DNA of 64,000 bases from Vallitaleaceae bacterium (lineage in GTDB: Bacteria; Bacillota; Clostridia; Lachnospirales; Vallitaleaceae), in the NCBI GenBank assembly GCA_028277605.1, contig JANQFZ010000079.1, positions 1 through 64,000 of the forward strand, read 5' to 3'. Every line of letters starts with the position of its first letter. The stretch's first letter is position 1. Below, one piece after another: positions 26,320 through 34,979 of the stretch. The notes under the pieces were generated by a model. It did not search any database. It was not told where the DNA came from and saw nothing but the letters and a program-made list of their open reading frames with translations. Both the position numbers and the translations under genes were made by a program.

Positions 26320-27213
26320 ATGACGCGTAGAAAAAGAAAAGGTGAAGTAGCACAAGGATGGGGTTTTGTATCACCTGCTATGTTGGTAATAGGAATTTTT
26401 GTCATGACCTCTATTGTTTTCGCTCTCTATATCTCTTTTCATAAAGTCAATTTGTTTACAGGGTATTACGAATTTATAGGTCTTGAAAACTATAAACGTA
26501 TTTTTGTAGATACTAAGACAAGGATCGCTTTTTTTAATACCGTAGGATTTGTTGCAGTTGTTGTACCCATTCAAACGATTTTTGCTCTTATCATGGCTTC
26601 TGTTTTAAATGCCAAGCTTAGAGGTAAGTTTGTTTTTAGAACGATCTATTTTCTTCCAACGCTAACATCGAGTGCAGCATTAACTATGATTTTCATGTTT
26701 TTGTTTAGCTTAACAGGACCCATCAATCAATTAGCACTTAACTTAAATATTCTTCAAGAACCTATTAACTTTTTAAACGATCCCAAGTTTGCTTTAAAAG
26801 TGATTATGTCCATGAATATATGGTCTACAGTTCCTTTTTTTATGACGATATACCTTGCGGCTTTACAAGAAGTCCCTAATAGCGTGTATGAGGCTGCGGA
26901 TGTGGATGGTGCAACTGGCTTCCAAAAATTTATACATATTACCGTACCTCAATTAAAGCCAATAACCACCTTTGTTCTTTTGATGGGAATCATCGGTACC
27001 TTTCAAATGTTTGATCAAGCATATATATTTTCAAATGGCTCAGGTGGACCAGAAAATTCTACTTTAACCGTTGCGTTACAGATATATAGAAATGCTTTTG
27101 GTCAGAATAATACAATGGGATTTGCAACTGCTATGTCTATCATGTTATCGATTGTTATATTTACAGTATCCTTTATTGCCCAAAAATTAAATAAATCAGA
27201 AAGCTTATATTAG
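26320..27213 (+). CDS. Sugar ABC permease (MalF type)
   Basis: 297 residues with six predicted membrane segments. The cytosolic EAA loop YEAADVDGATGFQKFIHI (about residues 190-207) is the docking site for the ATPase. The N-terminus (MTRRKRKGEVAQGWGFVSPA) is typical of CUT1 MalF-type permeases. I start at the ATG at 26320; the earlier TTG at 26311 directly follows AAAGGG with no spacing. The second permease starts 12 bp after its stop. No ATP-binding subunit is encoded nearby. Confidence 0.93.
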   Translation: MTRRKRKGEVAQGWGFVSPAMLVIGIFVMTSIVFALYISFHKVNLFTGYYEFIGLENYKRIFVDTKTRIAFFNTVGFVAVVVPIQTIFALIMASVLNAKLRGKFVFRTIYFLPTLTSSAALTMIFMFLFSLTGPINQLALNLNILQEPINFLNDPKFALKVIMSMNIWSTVPFFMTIYLAALQEVPNSVYEAADVDGATGFQKFIHITVPQLKPITTFVLLMGIIGTFQMFDQAYIFSNGSGGPENSTLTVALQIYRNAFGQNNTMGFATAMSIMLSIVIFTVSFIAQKLNKSESLY

Positions 27214-27225
27214 GAGCGAAGTCTT

Positions 27226-28059
27226 ATGAATAAGAAGAAGAAAGTCTTTAAGTGGATACTCTATATTGTGTTAATCGGCTATGCTTTATTTACGCTTTTT
27301 CCGTTTTTATGGGCGGTATCTGCTTCTTTTAAAACCTATAAAGAAATCACTGGGGGAGGATTAAATATTATTCCTAATGCGCCTACCCTTCATGCATATA
27401 AAAAATTATTTACTATAGACGAAAATTTTATTCGGTGGATATTTAATTCCTTTTTTATTTGTATATTAGGAACTTTTATCAATGTTTTCTTAAACTCAAT
27501 GACAGGGTATGCTTTAGCTCGTTTACAATTTAAAGGCAAGCATTTGATTTTCTATGCTATTTTAGTTTCTATCATGGTACCAGGACAGGTTTTATTAATT
27601 CCCAATTACCTTATTATTAAGACTTTTGGATTACTTAACTCGTATTCTGCTATTATTTTACCTGCTGCTGTAAACGCAACCTATATCTTTATGATGCGTC
27701 AGTTTTATATTAATTTTCCAAAGACTATAGAAGAGGCGGCTGCAATAGATGGATTAGGACGGTTAGGTACTTTTTTTAGGGTGTCCATGCCTTTAGCTAA
27801 GCCTGCCATTGCAACTCAATCCGTTTTTATTTTTCTAGCTTTTTGGAATGAATTTTTAAAGCCAAAGCTTTATCTATCTGATCCTTCCAAGTATACATTA
27901 ACGGTTGGTATTCAATCCATGATGAGTAGATATGGGGGAATTACGCAGTGGGATGAAGTTATGGCTGCTAGTGTTATTTCTTTGGTACCAATTTTACTTC
28001 TATATATTGTATTGAATAGGTATTTTATGCAGGGAATACGTATGGATGGAGAGAAATAG
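27226..28059 (+). CDS. Sugar ABC permease (MalG type)
   Basis: 277 residues with six membrane segments; the EAA loop IEEAAAIDGLGRLGTFFRV and the C-terminal YFMQGIRMDGEK ending are characteristic of MalG-type CUT1 permeases. The ATG follows TAGGAGCG. It is the last gene of the transporter set; the cognate ATPase is probably a shared MsiK/MalK-like protein encoded elsewhere. Directly downstream lies palindromic element copy A. Confidence 0.93.
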   Translation: MNKKKKVFKWILYIVLIGYALFTLFPFLWAVSASFKTYKEITGGGLNIIPNAPTLHAYKKLFTIDENFIRWIFNSFFICILGTFINVFLNSMTGYALARLQFKGKHLIFYAILVSIMVPGQVLLIPNYLIIKTFGLLNSYSAIILPAAVNATYIFMMRQFYINFPKTIEEAAAIDGLGRLGTFFRVSMPLAKPAIATQSVFIFLAFWNEFLKPKLYLSDPSKYTLTVGIQSMMSRYGGITQWDEVMAASVISLVPILLLYIVLNRYFMQGIRMDGEK

Positions 28060-28088
28060 TCAGTTAGAATTTGGCTGAATGGTGAACA

Positions 28089-28197
28089 GTCAAGGGTGAC
28101 TAGTATTAGCTCCATAACCCCCTAAACGTCCGTGTTTAGTAGGGGTTACGCTCCACTCCTGTTTCGCTGTGGTGCTAATACTAGTCACCCTTTCTGT
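28089..28197 (+). repeat. Palindromic element, copy A (109 bp)
   Basis: A short non-coding element bounded by GTCAAGGGTGA and CTTTCTGT, with a perfect 19-bp terminal inverted repeat (AAGGGTGACTAGTATTAGC at 28092-28110 and its complement at 28174-28192). An inner pairing CCCCCTAAAC / GTTTAGTAGGGG is also visible. Read on the minus strand, a 50-nt stretch matches copy B (29385-29460) at 47 positions. Copy C (58929-58984) shares both ends. No coding capacity; it looks like a MITE- or REP-type repeat. Confidence 0.8.
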
Positions 28198-28306
28198 CAA
28201 GCAGTCAGATGATGCTATTTTTTGCTGTGAGAACGTTAACTGATAGAAACGAATATTTATTACATGAAATTCACATAAATAAACTGGAATTCAAATTTGG
28301 TTTTCG

Positions 28307-28335
28307 TTGAATTATTTCATGGAAGTTAGTATAAT
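28307..28335 (+). promoter_or_regulatory. Sigma-A promoter for pgmB
   Basis: TTGAAT (28307-28312), 17-bp spacer, perfect TATAAT (28330-28335), about 190 bp before pgmB. It suggests that pgmB is transcribed separately from the ABC genes. The leader to 28526 shows no riboswitch that I recognise. Confidence 0.6.
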
Positions 28336-28526
28336 TAAGTAAATTAGGTTATTCCATAAAGGAAATAACTAAACTTTATTTAAGAGGGTGTTATTTGCAA
28401 GGCTTTGATGTACATACTGCTTAAAGAAAAATGGTGTTAAGGATTACTATGGGTTAATCAGTTAATTATGTAGTTGTTAGATGTTATGCAGTAGGATAAA
28501 AGTATATAGAAGGGTGTGTTGATTAT

Positions 28527-29201
28527 ATGACGCAGATTAAGGCGTTTATTTTTGATATGGATGGTGTTTTAACTGAGACAAATGTGCAGCATTATGAGGC
28601 GTGGAAGATATTAGGGGATGAAATTGGAATTGAGATTAACCCATCTTTTAACGAACGGTTAAAAGGTATTTCACGTATGGCTTCTCTAAATGAGATATTG
28701 ACTTTTGGTGGAAAACAAGAGGATTATACACAAGCTGAGAAAGAGCAGCTTGCTACTAAGAAAAATGACAATTATGTAAAAATGATTGCTAGTATGACAC
28801 CTGATCATCTATTTGAAGGAGTAAAAGAGCTATTTAAACAGTTAAAAGAACGAAATATTAAGATAGCTATAGGCAGTGCATCTAAAAACGCTCCTAAACT
28901 AGTGAAATATTTAGGAATAGAAGAGGATATTCACTATATTGTTGATGCTAATGAGATTGAGAAAGGGAAGCCAGCACCAGATACTTTTTTAGCAGCTGCT
29001 CAAGCCTTTGGGCTAAAGCCAGAGGAATGTATTGGAGTAGAGGATGCTACTGCTGGTGTACAAGCGATTAAGTCCGCAGGTATGTTTGCTATTGGTATAG
29101 GAGAACCACAAGTTTTATCTCAGGCAGATACTGTTTATAAAGAAACTAAGGATATCAATCTAGAAGAGATTCTTACTAGGGATAATGTATTAGTAGTATA
29201 G
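28527..29201 (+). CDS. pgmB: Beta-phosphoglucomutase
   Basis: A 224-residue HAD-superfamily enzyme: FIFDMDGVLTET (nucleophile Asp10, acid/base Asp12), helical cap, RLKGISRMASLNEIL substrate loop, AIGSASKNAP, Lys in EIEKGKPAPD, and GVEDATAGVQAIKSAG. These match beta-phosphoglucomutase closely. It interconverts beta-glucose 1-phosphate and glucose 6-phosphate and completes phosphorolysis by the GH65 enzyme. It has its own promoter and terminator and is bracketed by inverted copies A and B of the palindromic element. Confidence 0.93.
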   Translation: MTQIKAFIFDMDGVLTETNVQHYEAWKILGDEIGIEINPSFNERLKGISRMASLNEILTFGGKQEDYTQAEKEQLATKKNDNYVKMIASMTPDHLFEGVKELFKQLKERNIKIAIGSASKNAPKLVKYLGIEEDIHYIVDANEIEKGKPAPDTFLAAAQAFGLKPEECIGVEDATAGVQAIKSAGMFAIGIGEPQVLSQADTVYKETKDINLEEILTRDNVLVV

Positions 29202-29277
29202 AGAGTAGAACTTGTAGCTTATAATACACAAAAGTATGGATTTATAGCTGCAATTAGAGTTTTAAATCTTCTATTCT

Positions 29278-29321
29278 AGCCATTGTTAACATTTTAAAGA
29301 TGTTGATAAGTGGCTTTTTTT
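29278..29321 (+). terminator. Terminator after pgmB
   Basis: AGCCATTGTTAACAT / ATGTTGATAAGTGGCT with a short A-rich loop and seven T. Confidence 0.8.
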
Positions 29322-29384
29322 GTTATTTATCACATATCGTTTTAACTGTTTTAGAAAGAGAAATTTTAGCATCATGTATTAAAT

Positions 29385-29460
29385 ACAGAAAGGTAAATAG
29401 TATTAGCACCACAGCGCAACAGGAGTGAAGCGTAACCCCTGCTAAACTTTTACCTTTGAC
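29385..29460 (-). repeat. Palindromic element, copy B (76 bp, inverted relative to A)
   Basis: Begins ACAGAAAGG and ends CCTTTGAC. Positions from TAGTATTAGC onward match copy A in reverse orientation (47 of 50 nt: ACCACAGCG, AACAGGAGTG, AGCGTAACCCCT, CTAAAC), but the distal arm is shortened. Its final TTGAC forms the -35 box of the MarR-ABC promoter (29456-29461). Confidence 0.75.
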
Positions 29461-29485
29461 ATAACTAATAGTTATACAGTATAAT
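29456..29485 (+). promoter_or_regulatory. Strong sigma-A promoter of the marR-ABC operon
   Basis: Perfect TTGACA (29456-29461), 18-bp spacer and perfect TATAAT (29480-29485). The -35 box is made of the last five bases of palindromic element copy B plus one adjacent A. Confidence 0.75.
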
Positions 29486-29507
29486 AGTTATAAATAATAA
29501 CAGTTAT
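29461..29507. promoter_or_regulatory. MarR-type operators
   Basis: Perfect palindrome ATAACTAATAGTTAT (29461-29475) lying between the -35 and -10 boxes, and a second ATAACAGTTAT (29497-29507) just downstream. The placement predicts autorepression by the MarR protein encoded next. Confidence 0.7.
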
Positions 29508-29541
29508 ATTACATAACTAAATATATTTAAAGAGGTGACTT

Positions 29542-29970
29542 ATGAAAAGAGAAGAACTAGTAGATTTTATTCTAAGTTTTATGCCTTTAATGCACAAAAA
29601 GCTGTTTCTACAAATCCAAGTAGCTCAAATAACAAGACAACAACTAGGCTTATTACGTACCATTGGAGAAGAAAATGGAAAGTCTATGAAGCATTATAGC
29701 CAGAAGCTTATGATAGCTAAATCAAATCTATCAAACCTTGCTAATCAACTAATTAACGAAAAATTAGTAGAGAGAAAAACAGATGAAAAGGATAGAAGGA
29801 TTATGAATCTTTTTATCACTAATAAAGGCTATGAAATTTTACAAAACCAAATGAAATTGGTTAAAAAAAATATGTTAAAAAAAATAGAAGTATTAAGTGA
29901 TGAAGAAATTAGTATTGTTTCAAAAAGTTTAAAAGAGATAAAAACGATATTGGGTAAAATTGAAGCATGA
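29542..29970 (+). CDS. MarR-family transcriptional regulator
   Basis: 142 residues; winged helix with KSNLSNLANQLINEKLVER and the wing TDEKDRRIMNLFITNKG (conserved DxR pattern). The ATG follows AGAGGTG. It is the first gene of an operon with two ABC half-transporters, and its promoter carries palindromes fitting a MarR dimer. It probably represses the exporter until a toxic ligand binds. Confidence 0.92.
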   Translation: MKREELVDFILSFMPLMHKKLFLQIQVAQITRQQLGLLRTIGEENGKSMKHYSQKLMIAKSNLSNLANQLINEKLVERKTDEKDRRIMNLFITNKGYEILQNQMKLVKKNMLKKIEVLSDEEISIVSKSLKEIKTILGKIEA

Positions 29971-30001
29971 TGATGAAAACAAATAGATTGGAGTGATTAA
30001 G

Positions 30002-31729
30002 GTGATTAAGTTATTAAAATATTTAAAGCCCTATACAGGTTTAGTCATAGCTGTGGTTGTATTAATGTTTATACAAGCTATGACTGAGCTGTACTTACCA
30101 GCCATAATGTCAGATATTATTGATATAGGTGTTGCAAGTGGTGATACGAATTTTATTTTTAAAATGGGGGGTATCATGCTGATTATTGCGGGAGTAGGTA
30201 CCATATGTGCCATTGTCGGCTGCTATCTTTCATCAAAAGTAGGTATGAGTTTTAGTAGAGATTTGAGGCATAAAGTTTTTACGAAAGTTGAAAATTTCTC
30301 ATTGAATGAATTTGACCAAAAAGGTACATCGTCTCTTATAACAAGAACTACTAATGATATTACTCAAGTACAAAATGTTTTAATCACCATATTAAAAATG
30401 CTCCTAAGAGCACCTTTAATGGTTATAGGGGGCATTATTATGGCTGTTGCTCAAGATATAAAATTATCATTAGCTATCATTATTGTTTTAGTTGTTTTTC
30501 TTACTTTCATAGTTTTTATTGCAAAAAAGAGTGTTAAGTTGTATGACACCATGCAAAAAAAGCTGGATAAACTGAACCTAGTATTACGGGAGAGACTAAC
30601 AGGGATTAGAGTGATAAGAGCATTTAATACAATGAAGTTTGAAAAAACCAGATTTAATAAGGCGAATCTAGATCTAACGGATACAGCAATAAAAGTTAAT
30701 AAATTAATGGCAATACTTTTGCCTCTATTGATCTTTATAATGAATTTAACAATAATAATAGTTTTTTGGATTGGTGCAATACGCATTAATGAAGGTGCTT
30801 TGCTAGTGGGAGACTTAATGGCATTTATTCAATATACTATGGGAATTATGTATGCATTAACATCTATTATAATGATGTTTGCTTTAATACCTCGTGCATC
30901 TGCATCAGCAAAAAGAGTTAAAGAAGTCATAGATATGCAGCCTAATATCATGGATCCAGAACAGCCCATCCGACTAATAAATAAAAAAGGACAGGTAGAG
31001 TTTAAGGATGTATCCTTCATTTATCAAGGAGCAGAGAAACCTGCATTACGTCATATATCATTTAGTGCCAAACCAGGTGAAGTAACAGCCATCATTGGAG
31101 GTACAGGTTCTGGAAAGTCAACGTTAGTTAATCTTATACCTAGGTTTTATGATGTGGTGAGTGGTTCAGTCTTAATAGATGGTATTGACGTAAGACAGAT
31201 GAGGCAGGAGGATATAAGAGAAAGCATAGGGCTAGTACCTCAGAAGGCAGTTTTATTTTCAGGTACAGTAGCTGAGAATATTGTATTTGGTTATAAAAAA
31301 GCGACAAAAGAAGAGATGATGCATGCAGCAGAGATAGCTCAGGCTTCTGAATTTATATCTTCGATGAAAAAAGGTTATAATGCCATCATTTCTCAAGGAG
31401 GTACTAATATTTCAGGTGGTCAAAAACAGCGCTTAAGCATTGCAAGAGCTCTAATACGAAAGCCAAGTATTTATATATTCGATGATAGTTTCTCTGCGCT
31501 TGACTTTAGGACAGATGCAAAATTGCGTCAAGCCCTTCAAAAAGAGATATTGGATAGCACAGTAATTATTGTTGCTCAGAGGGTGACAAGTGTAATGGGA
31601 GCAGATAGAATTATTGTTCTTGATAATGGTGAGATGGCTGGCATAGGAACTCATAAGGAACTACTGAGTTCTTGTGAGGTATACCGTGAAATTGTATCAT
31701 CTCAGCTTTCAGAGGAGGGGATTGCATGA
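30002..31729 (+). CDS. ABC exporter half-transporter, degenerate ATPase site subunit
   Basis: 575 residues: six-helix exporter membrane domain (about 1-300) and a nucleotide-binding domain with Walker A GGTGSGKST, signature ISGGQKQR and Walker B YIFDDSFSALD. The residue after the Walker B Asp is Asp instead of the catalytic Glu, as in the inactive-site subunit of heterodimeric exporters. I prefer the GTG at 30002; GGAG (29990-29993) overlaps the earlier in-frame GTG at 29993. The stop overlaps the next gene's start (ATGA), so the pair is co-translated. Confidence 0.93.
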   Translation: MIKLLKYLKPYTGLVIAVVVLMFIQAMTELYLPAIMSDIIDIGVASGDTNFIFKMGGIMLIIAGVGTICAIVGCYLSSKVGMSFSRDLRHKVFTKVENFSLNEFDQKGTSSLITRTTNDITQVQNVLITILKMLLRAPLMVIGGIIMAVAQDIKLSLAIIIVLVVFLTFIVFIAKKSVKLYDTMQKKLDKLNLVLRERLTGIRVIRAFNTMKFEKTRFNKANLDLTDTAIKVNKLMAILLPLLIFIMNLTIIIVFWIGAIRINEGALLVGDLMAFIQYTMGIMYALTSIIMMFALIPRASASAKRVKEVIDMQPNIMDPEQPIRLINKKGQVEFKDVSFIYQGAEKPALRHISFSAKPGEVTAIIGGTGSGKSTLVNLIPRFYDVVSGSVLIDGIDVRQMRQEDIRESIGLVPQKAVLFSGTVAENIVFGYKKATKEEMMHAAEIAQASEFISSMKKGYNAIISQGGTNISGGQKQRLSIARALIRKPSIYIFDDSFSALDFRTDAKLRQALQKEILDSTVIIVAQRVTSVMGADRIIVLDNGEMAGIGTHKELLSSCEVYREIVSSQLSEEGIA

Positions 31730-33597
31730 GGAACAAAAGACTAAATGAATCCAATAGCTCAAGTCAAAATAAAGACAAGTCTAAAGGTATGACAAAAAAG
31801 AAAGCTAAAAATTTCTATGGGACTTTAATAAGACTTCTTACTTACTTAAAACCTAGAAAAATTAGATTAATAATAGTTGGACTTTTAGCCATATTAAGTA
31901 CGGTTTTTAGTATTGTAAGTCCTAAAATTATGGGTAATGTTACGACGAAAATATACGAAGGCTTCATGATGAAAATACGAGGTGTTGCAGACGCTCAAAT
32001 AGACTTTAATTATGTTTTTAATGTTTTGGGGTTATTAGCTCTACTCTACTTTATTAGTTTTGCGTTTAGTTATATCATGCAGTACATGATGGCAGATATT
32101 GCTCAAAAAACAGTCTATGATATGCGCAGGGACGTCAGTCAAAAGCTGGAGCGATTACCATTAAGTTATTATGATACACATAAGCATGGAGAAATACTTA
32201 GCCGAATTACCAATGATATGGATAATATAAGTACGACACTCCAGCAGAGTATTACTCAACTCATTACAGCTGTTATTACCTTGTTTGGTGTTCTTGTCAT
32301 AATGTTAACCATAAGTCCTATGATGACCTTAATAGCGAGTATTACACTGCCTATAAGTATCATTCTGACTCCCATTATTACAAAAAGGTCACAAAAGTAT
32401 TTTAAAAATCAGCAAAAGAAACTAGGTGAGTTAAATAGTCATGTTGAAGAGATGTATACTGGTCACAAAGTTGTTAAAATATTTAGATATGAAAAGCAAT
32501 CTGTAGAGAAGTTTGATGCTATAAACAAGGAACTCTATGAAGTTGGATGGAAAGCCCAATTTATGTCAGGATTGATTATGCCACTTATGAATTTTGTTAA
32601 TAAATTTGGCTATGTAATAGTCAGCGTTGGTGGAGGTTTGTTTGTGACTAAGAGAGCAATAACAATTGGTGAAGTTCAAGCACTTATCCAATACTCAAGA
32701 CAATTAAGTCAGCCTATTCTTCAAACAGCGAGCATTGCCAATATTATTCAATCTACCATTGCTTCAGCAGAACGAGTTTTTGAAGTATTAGATGAGTTAG
32801 AGGAAATATCCGATCCATCACCTTCAAAAACCATTGAGAAACCTAGGGGTGATATTGTCTTTAATCATGTGACATTTGGTTACAAAGAGGATGCTGTACT
32901 TATCAATGATATGAGTATTCATATTGAGTCTGGTCAAACAGTAGCGATAGTAGGTCCCACAGGTGCAGGTAAAACAACCCTTATGAATCTATTAATGCGA
33001 TTTTATGATGTTAATAAGGGCAGCATTACAGTAGATGGTGTTAATATTAAAGATTTTAAAAGGGGAGACTTAAGAAGCATGTTTGGCATGGTACTTCAAG
33101 ATACTTGGCTATTTAAAGGTTCCATTAGAGATAATATTGCCTATGGCAGTTCTAATGCAACAGATGAAGAGGTTTTTGAAGCTGCACAAGGAGCTTTTGC
33201 AGATCATTTCATTAGGACACTTCCTGATGGTTACGATACAATTATTAATGAAGAAGCTGACAATATTTCACAAGGTCAAAAGCAATTAATAACGATTGCA
33301 AGAGCTATATTGGCAAATCCTGCAATCCTGATTCTTGACGAAGCAACGAGCAGCATCGATACAAGAACAGAACTCTATATCCAAAAGGCGATGGCGAATT
33401 TAATGAAAGGTAGAACAAGTTTCGTTATTGCTCATAGACTTTCAACCATTAAAGATGCAGATGTTATACTTGTTATGAACGATGGTAATATCATTGAACA
33501 GGGCAATCATGAAACACTTATGACAAAGAATAGCTTCTATTCAAGTCTTTATAATAGTCAATTTGTAGGAAACACTATACAAAAAGAGGTTGTATAA
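31726..33597 (+). CDS. ABC exporter half-transporter, catalytic ATPase subunit
   Basis: 623 residues: a hydrophilic N-terminal extension of about 40 residues, six-helix membrane domain, and a nucleotide-binding domain with Walker A GPTGAGKTT and Walker B LILDEATSSID (catalytic Glu present). Its signature is degenerate (ISQGQKQL in place of LSGGQ). Together with its partner this gives one canonical and one degenerate ATP site, as in TM287/288- or BmrCD-type multidrug exporters. The substrate is unknown. Confidence 0.93.
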   Translation: MRNKRLNESNSSSQNKDKSKGMTKKKAKNFYGTLIRLLTYLKPRKIRLIIVGLLAILSTVFSIVSPKIMGNVTTKIYEGFMMKIRGVADAQIDFNYVFNVLGLLALLYFISFAFSYIMQYMMADIAQKTVYDMRRDVSQKLERLPLSYYDTHKHGEILSRITNDMDNISTTLQQSITQLITAVITLFGVLVIMLTISPMMTLIASITLPISIILTPIITKRSQKYFKNQQKKLGELNSHVEEMYTGHKVVKIFRYEKQSVEKFDAINKELYEVGWKAQFMSGLIMPLMNFVNKFGYVIVSVGGGLFVTKRAITIGEVQALIQYSRQLSQPILQTASIANIIQSTIASAERVFEVLDELEEISDPSPSKTIEKPRGDIVFNHVTFGYKEDAVLINDMSIHIESGQTVAIVGPTGAGKTTLMNLLMRFYDVNKGSITVDGVNIKDFKRGDLRSMFGMVLQDTWLFKGSIRDNIAYGSSNATDEEVFEAAQGAFADHFIRTLPDGYDTIINEEADNISQGQKQLITIARAILANPAILILDEATSSIDTRTELYIQKAMANLMKGRTSFVIAHRLSTIKDADVILVMNDGNIIEQGNHETLMTKNSFYSSLYNSQFVGNTIQKEVV

Positions 33598-33659
33598 CAA
33601 ACTTTTAGTCTAATTAATTATTGGATATAAATTTTCGGGATTATATTAAGGCTATTTAA

Positions 33660-33715
33660 AGGGGACTGTTGCACTAGCTAATATTATTTGCTAATGAAAC
33701 AGCCCCTATATTTTT
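33660..33715. terminator. Bidirectional terminator between ABC exporter and mtnK
   Basis: AGGGGACTGTT / AACAGCCCCT with an inner palindrome TAGCTAAT...ATTTGCTA, followed on the plus strand by ATATTTTTG. It lies between convergent genes. Confidence 0.75.
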
Positions 33716-33750
33716 GATAATTAGTTTTATCCTAGAAATAATCTGTCATT

Positions 33751-34959
33751 CTATATATTTTTTAGTATATCAATAAAACCTTTACCATTGCTAATATCCT
33801 TACGATTCATTATCATTTCTTTTCCAGCATTGATTAATAATCTTTCTGCCTTTACACGTTTGTCAATATCTTTAATTGTAGTTAAATCTGCAACCTTTGT
33901 ATCGCCAACCACTCGTCTTATTATTTCAAGCCCTGCACACCCAGCTGAATCTTCTAGGATTGACTTTAGATACCATTTTCTGAAATAATCTTTTTTTGCC
34001 ATTTCATCAGTTACAATTTTTTTATATAAATTATGGAATTTATCTATGAATAAATCTACTATTTGTTCAATAGTATTAGATAACCAATAAAGAAATGTAT
34101 CGTTGTTATTTTCCTCTGAATCAGTTACATATGCATGTATCCAAGCAAAGAAAAGATTACCAATTACATTTCCTACATCATAACCAATAGGTCCGTAAAA
34201 CGCGAATTCTGGGTCTAAAACTTTTATTCCAGTTTTGTTAGCAAATATGGAGCCAGAATGTAAATCACCATGAACTAATGCTTGAGTGTTGTTCATAAAT
34301 TTATTTTTTAACTTACCAGCCTCAAGAATTAGATTATCATCTTTATATATTACTTCTTCAACAAATTCTATATTATCATCTAATAATATATTTCTACCCT
34401 TATAGTCAATGTAAGGTTCTGTAAACACAAGATCCTCTGATATCTTACATAAATCTTTATTAATATATGCTTTTACCTGCTCTTTCTTCTCTCCTGAATC
34501 CATCACTAAATCGGTGGTTGGTAGCAAGGTATTGACTAAGAAAGTTGTAATATCTTCCGCTAAAGTTGGAAAGGTATTTTTCTTTAACAACTCCATTCTT
34601 AGATTACTATAGTCTGACACGTCTTCCATTGCTAACACACACATAACAGGATCATATTTATATATTTTAGGTACTAAATTAGGTGCTAATTTTTCTTGTT
34701 GCATTAATACCATTGCCTCTATTTTATTTCTATTGATATCTAATGCTCTACCTGATGATCTTAAAACAGTATCAGCATGTTTAATAATAATAGACCTATT
34801 AGTATTTTTATCCCAAACTTTAAAGACATAATTTATATTGCCATCGCCTATTTCTTTAGCCTGTAATTTTGCATCATCATCAAAATAATTAAGTTTTTCT
34901 AAAACATAATCAACAGCATCTTGCTCTTTCATTCTAAAATGTTTGTCAAATTTAGACAT
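33751..34959 (-). CDS. mtnK: 5-methylthioribose kinase
   Basis: 402 residues, protein-kinase-like fold of the methylthioribose kinase family: glycine-rich DGNINYVFKVWD, IIKHADT lysine, LAMEDVSDY hinge, catalytic HGDLHSGSIFAN and metal-binding DPEFAFYGPIGYDVGN. It phosphorylates methylthioribose (or 5-deoxyribose) at C1 with ATP. Last gene of the minus-strand group, 20 bp after mtnA, so the two act in sequence. Confidence 0.92.
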   Translation of the reverse strand: MSKFDKHFRMKEQDAVDYVLEKLNYFDDDAKLQAKEIGDGNINYVFKVWDKNTNRSIIIKHADTVLRSSGRALDINRNKIEAMVLMQQEKLAPNLVPKIYKYDPVMCVLAMEDVSDYSNLRMELLKKNTFPTLAEDITTFLVNTLLPTTDLVMDSGEKKEQVKAYINKDLCKISEDLVFTEPYIDYKGRNILLDDNIEFVEEVIYKDDNLILEAGKLKNKFMNNTQALVHGDLHSGSIFANKTGIKVLDPEFAFYGPIGYDVGNVIGNLFFAWIHAYVTDSEENNNDTFLYWLSNTIEQIVDLFIDKFHNLYKKIVTDEMAKKDYFRKWYLKSILEDSAGCAGLEIIRRVVGDTKVADLTTIKDIDKRVKAERLLINAGKEMIMNRKDISNGKGFIDILKNI

Positions 34960-34979
34960 AATCTCATCTCCAATTGTTT

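Noticed and set aside
33660..33715. Hairpin considered as a fourth palindromic element copy
   Set aside because: It lacks the GTCAAGG and CTTTCTGT ends and the TAGTATT arm; it fits an ordinary bidirectional terminator.
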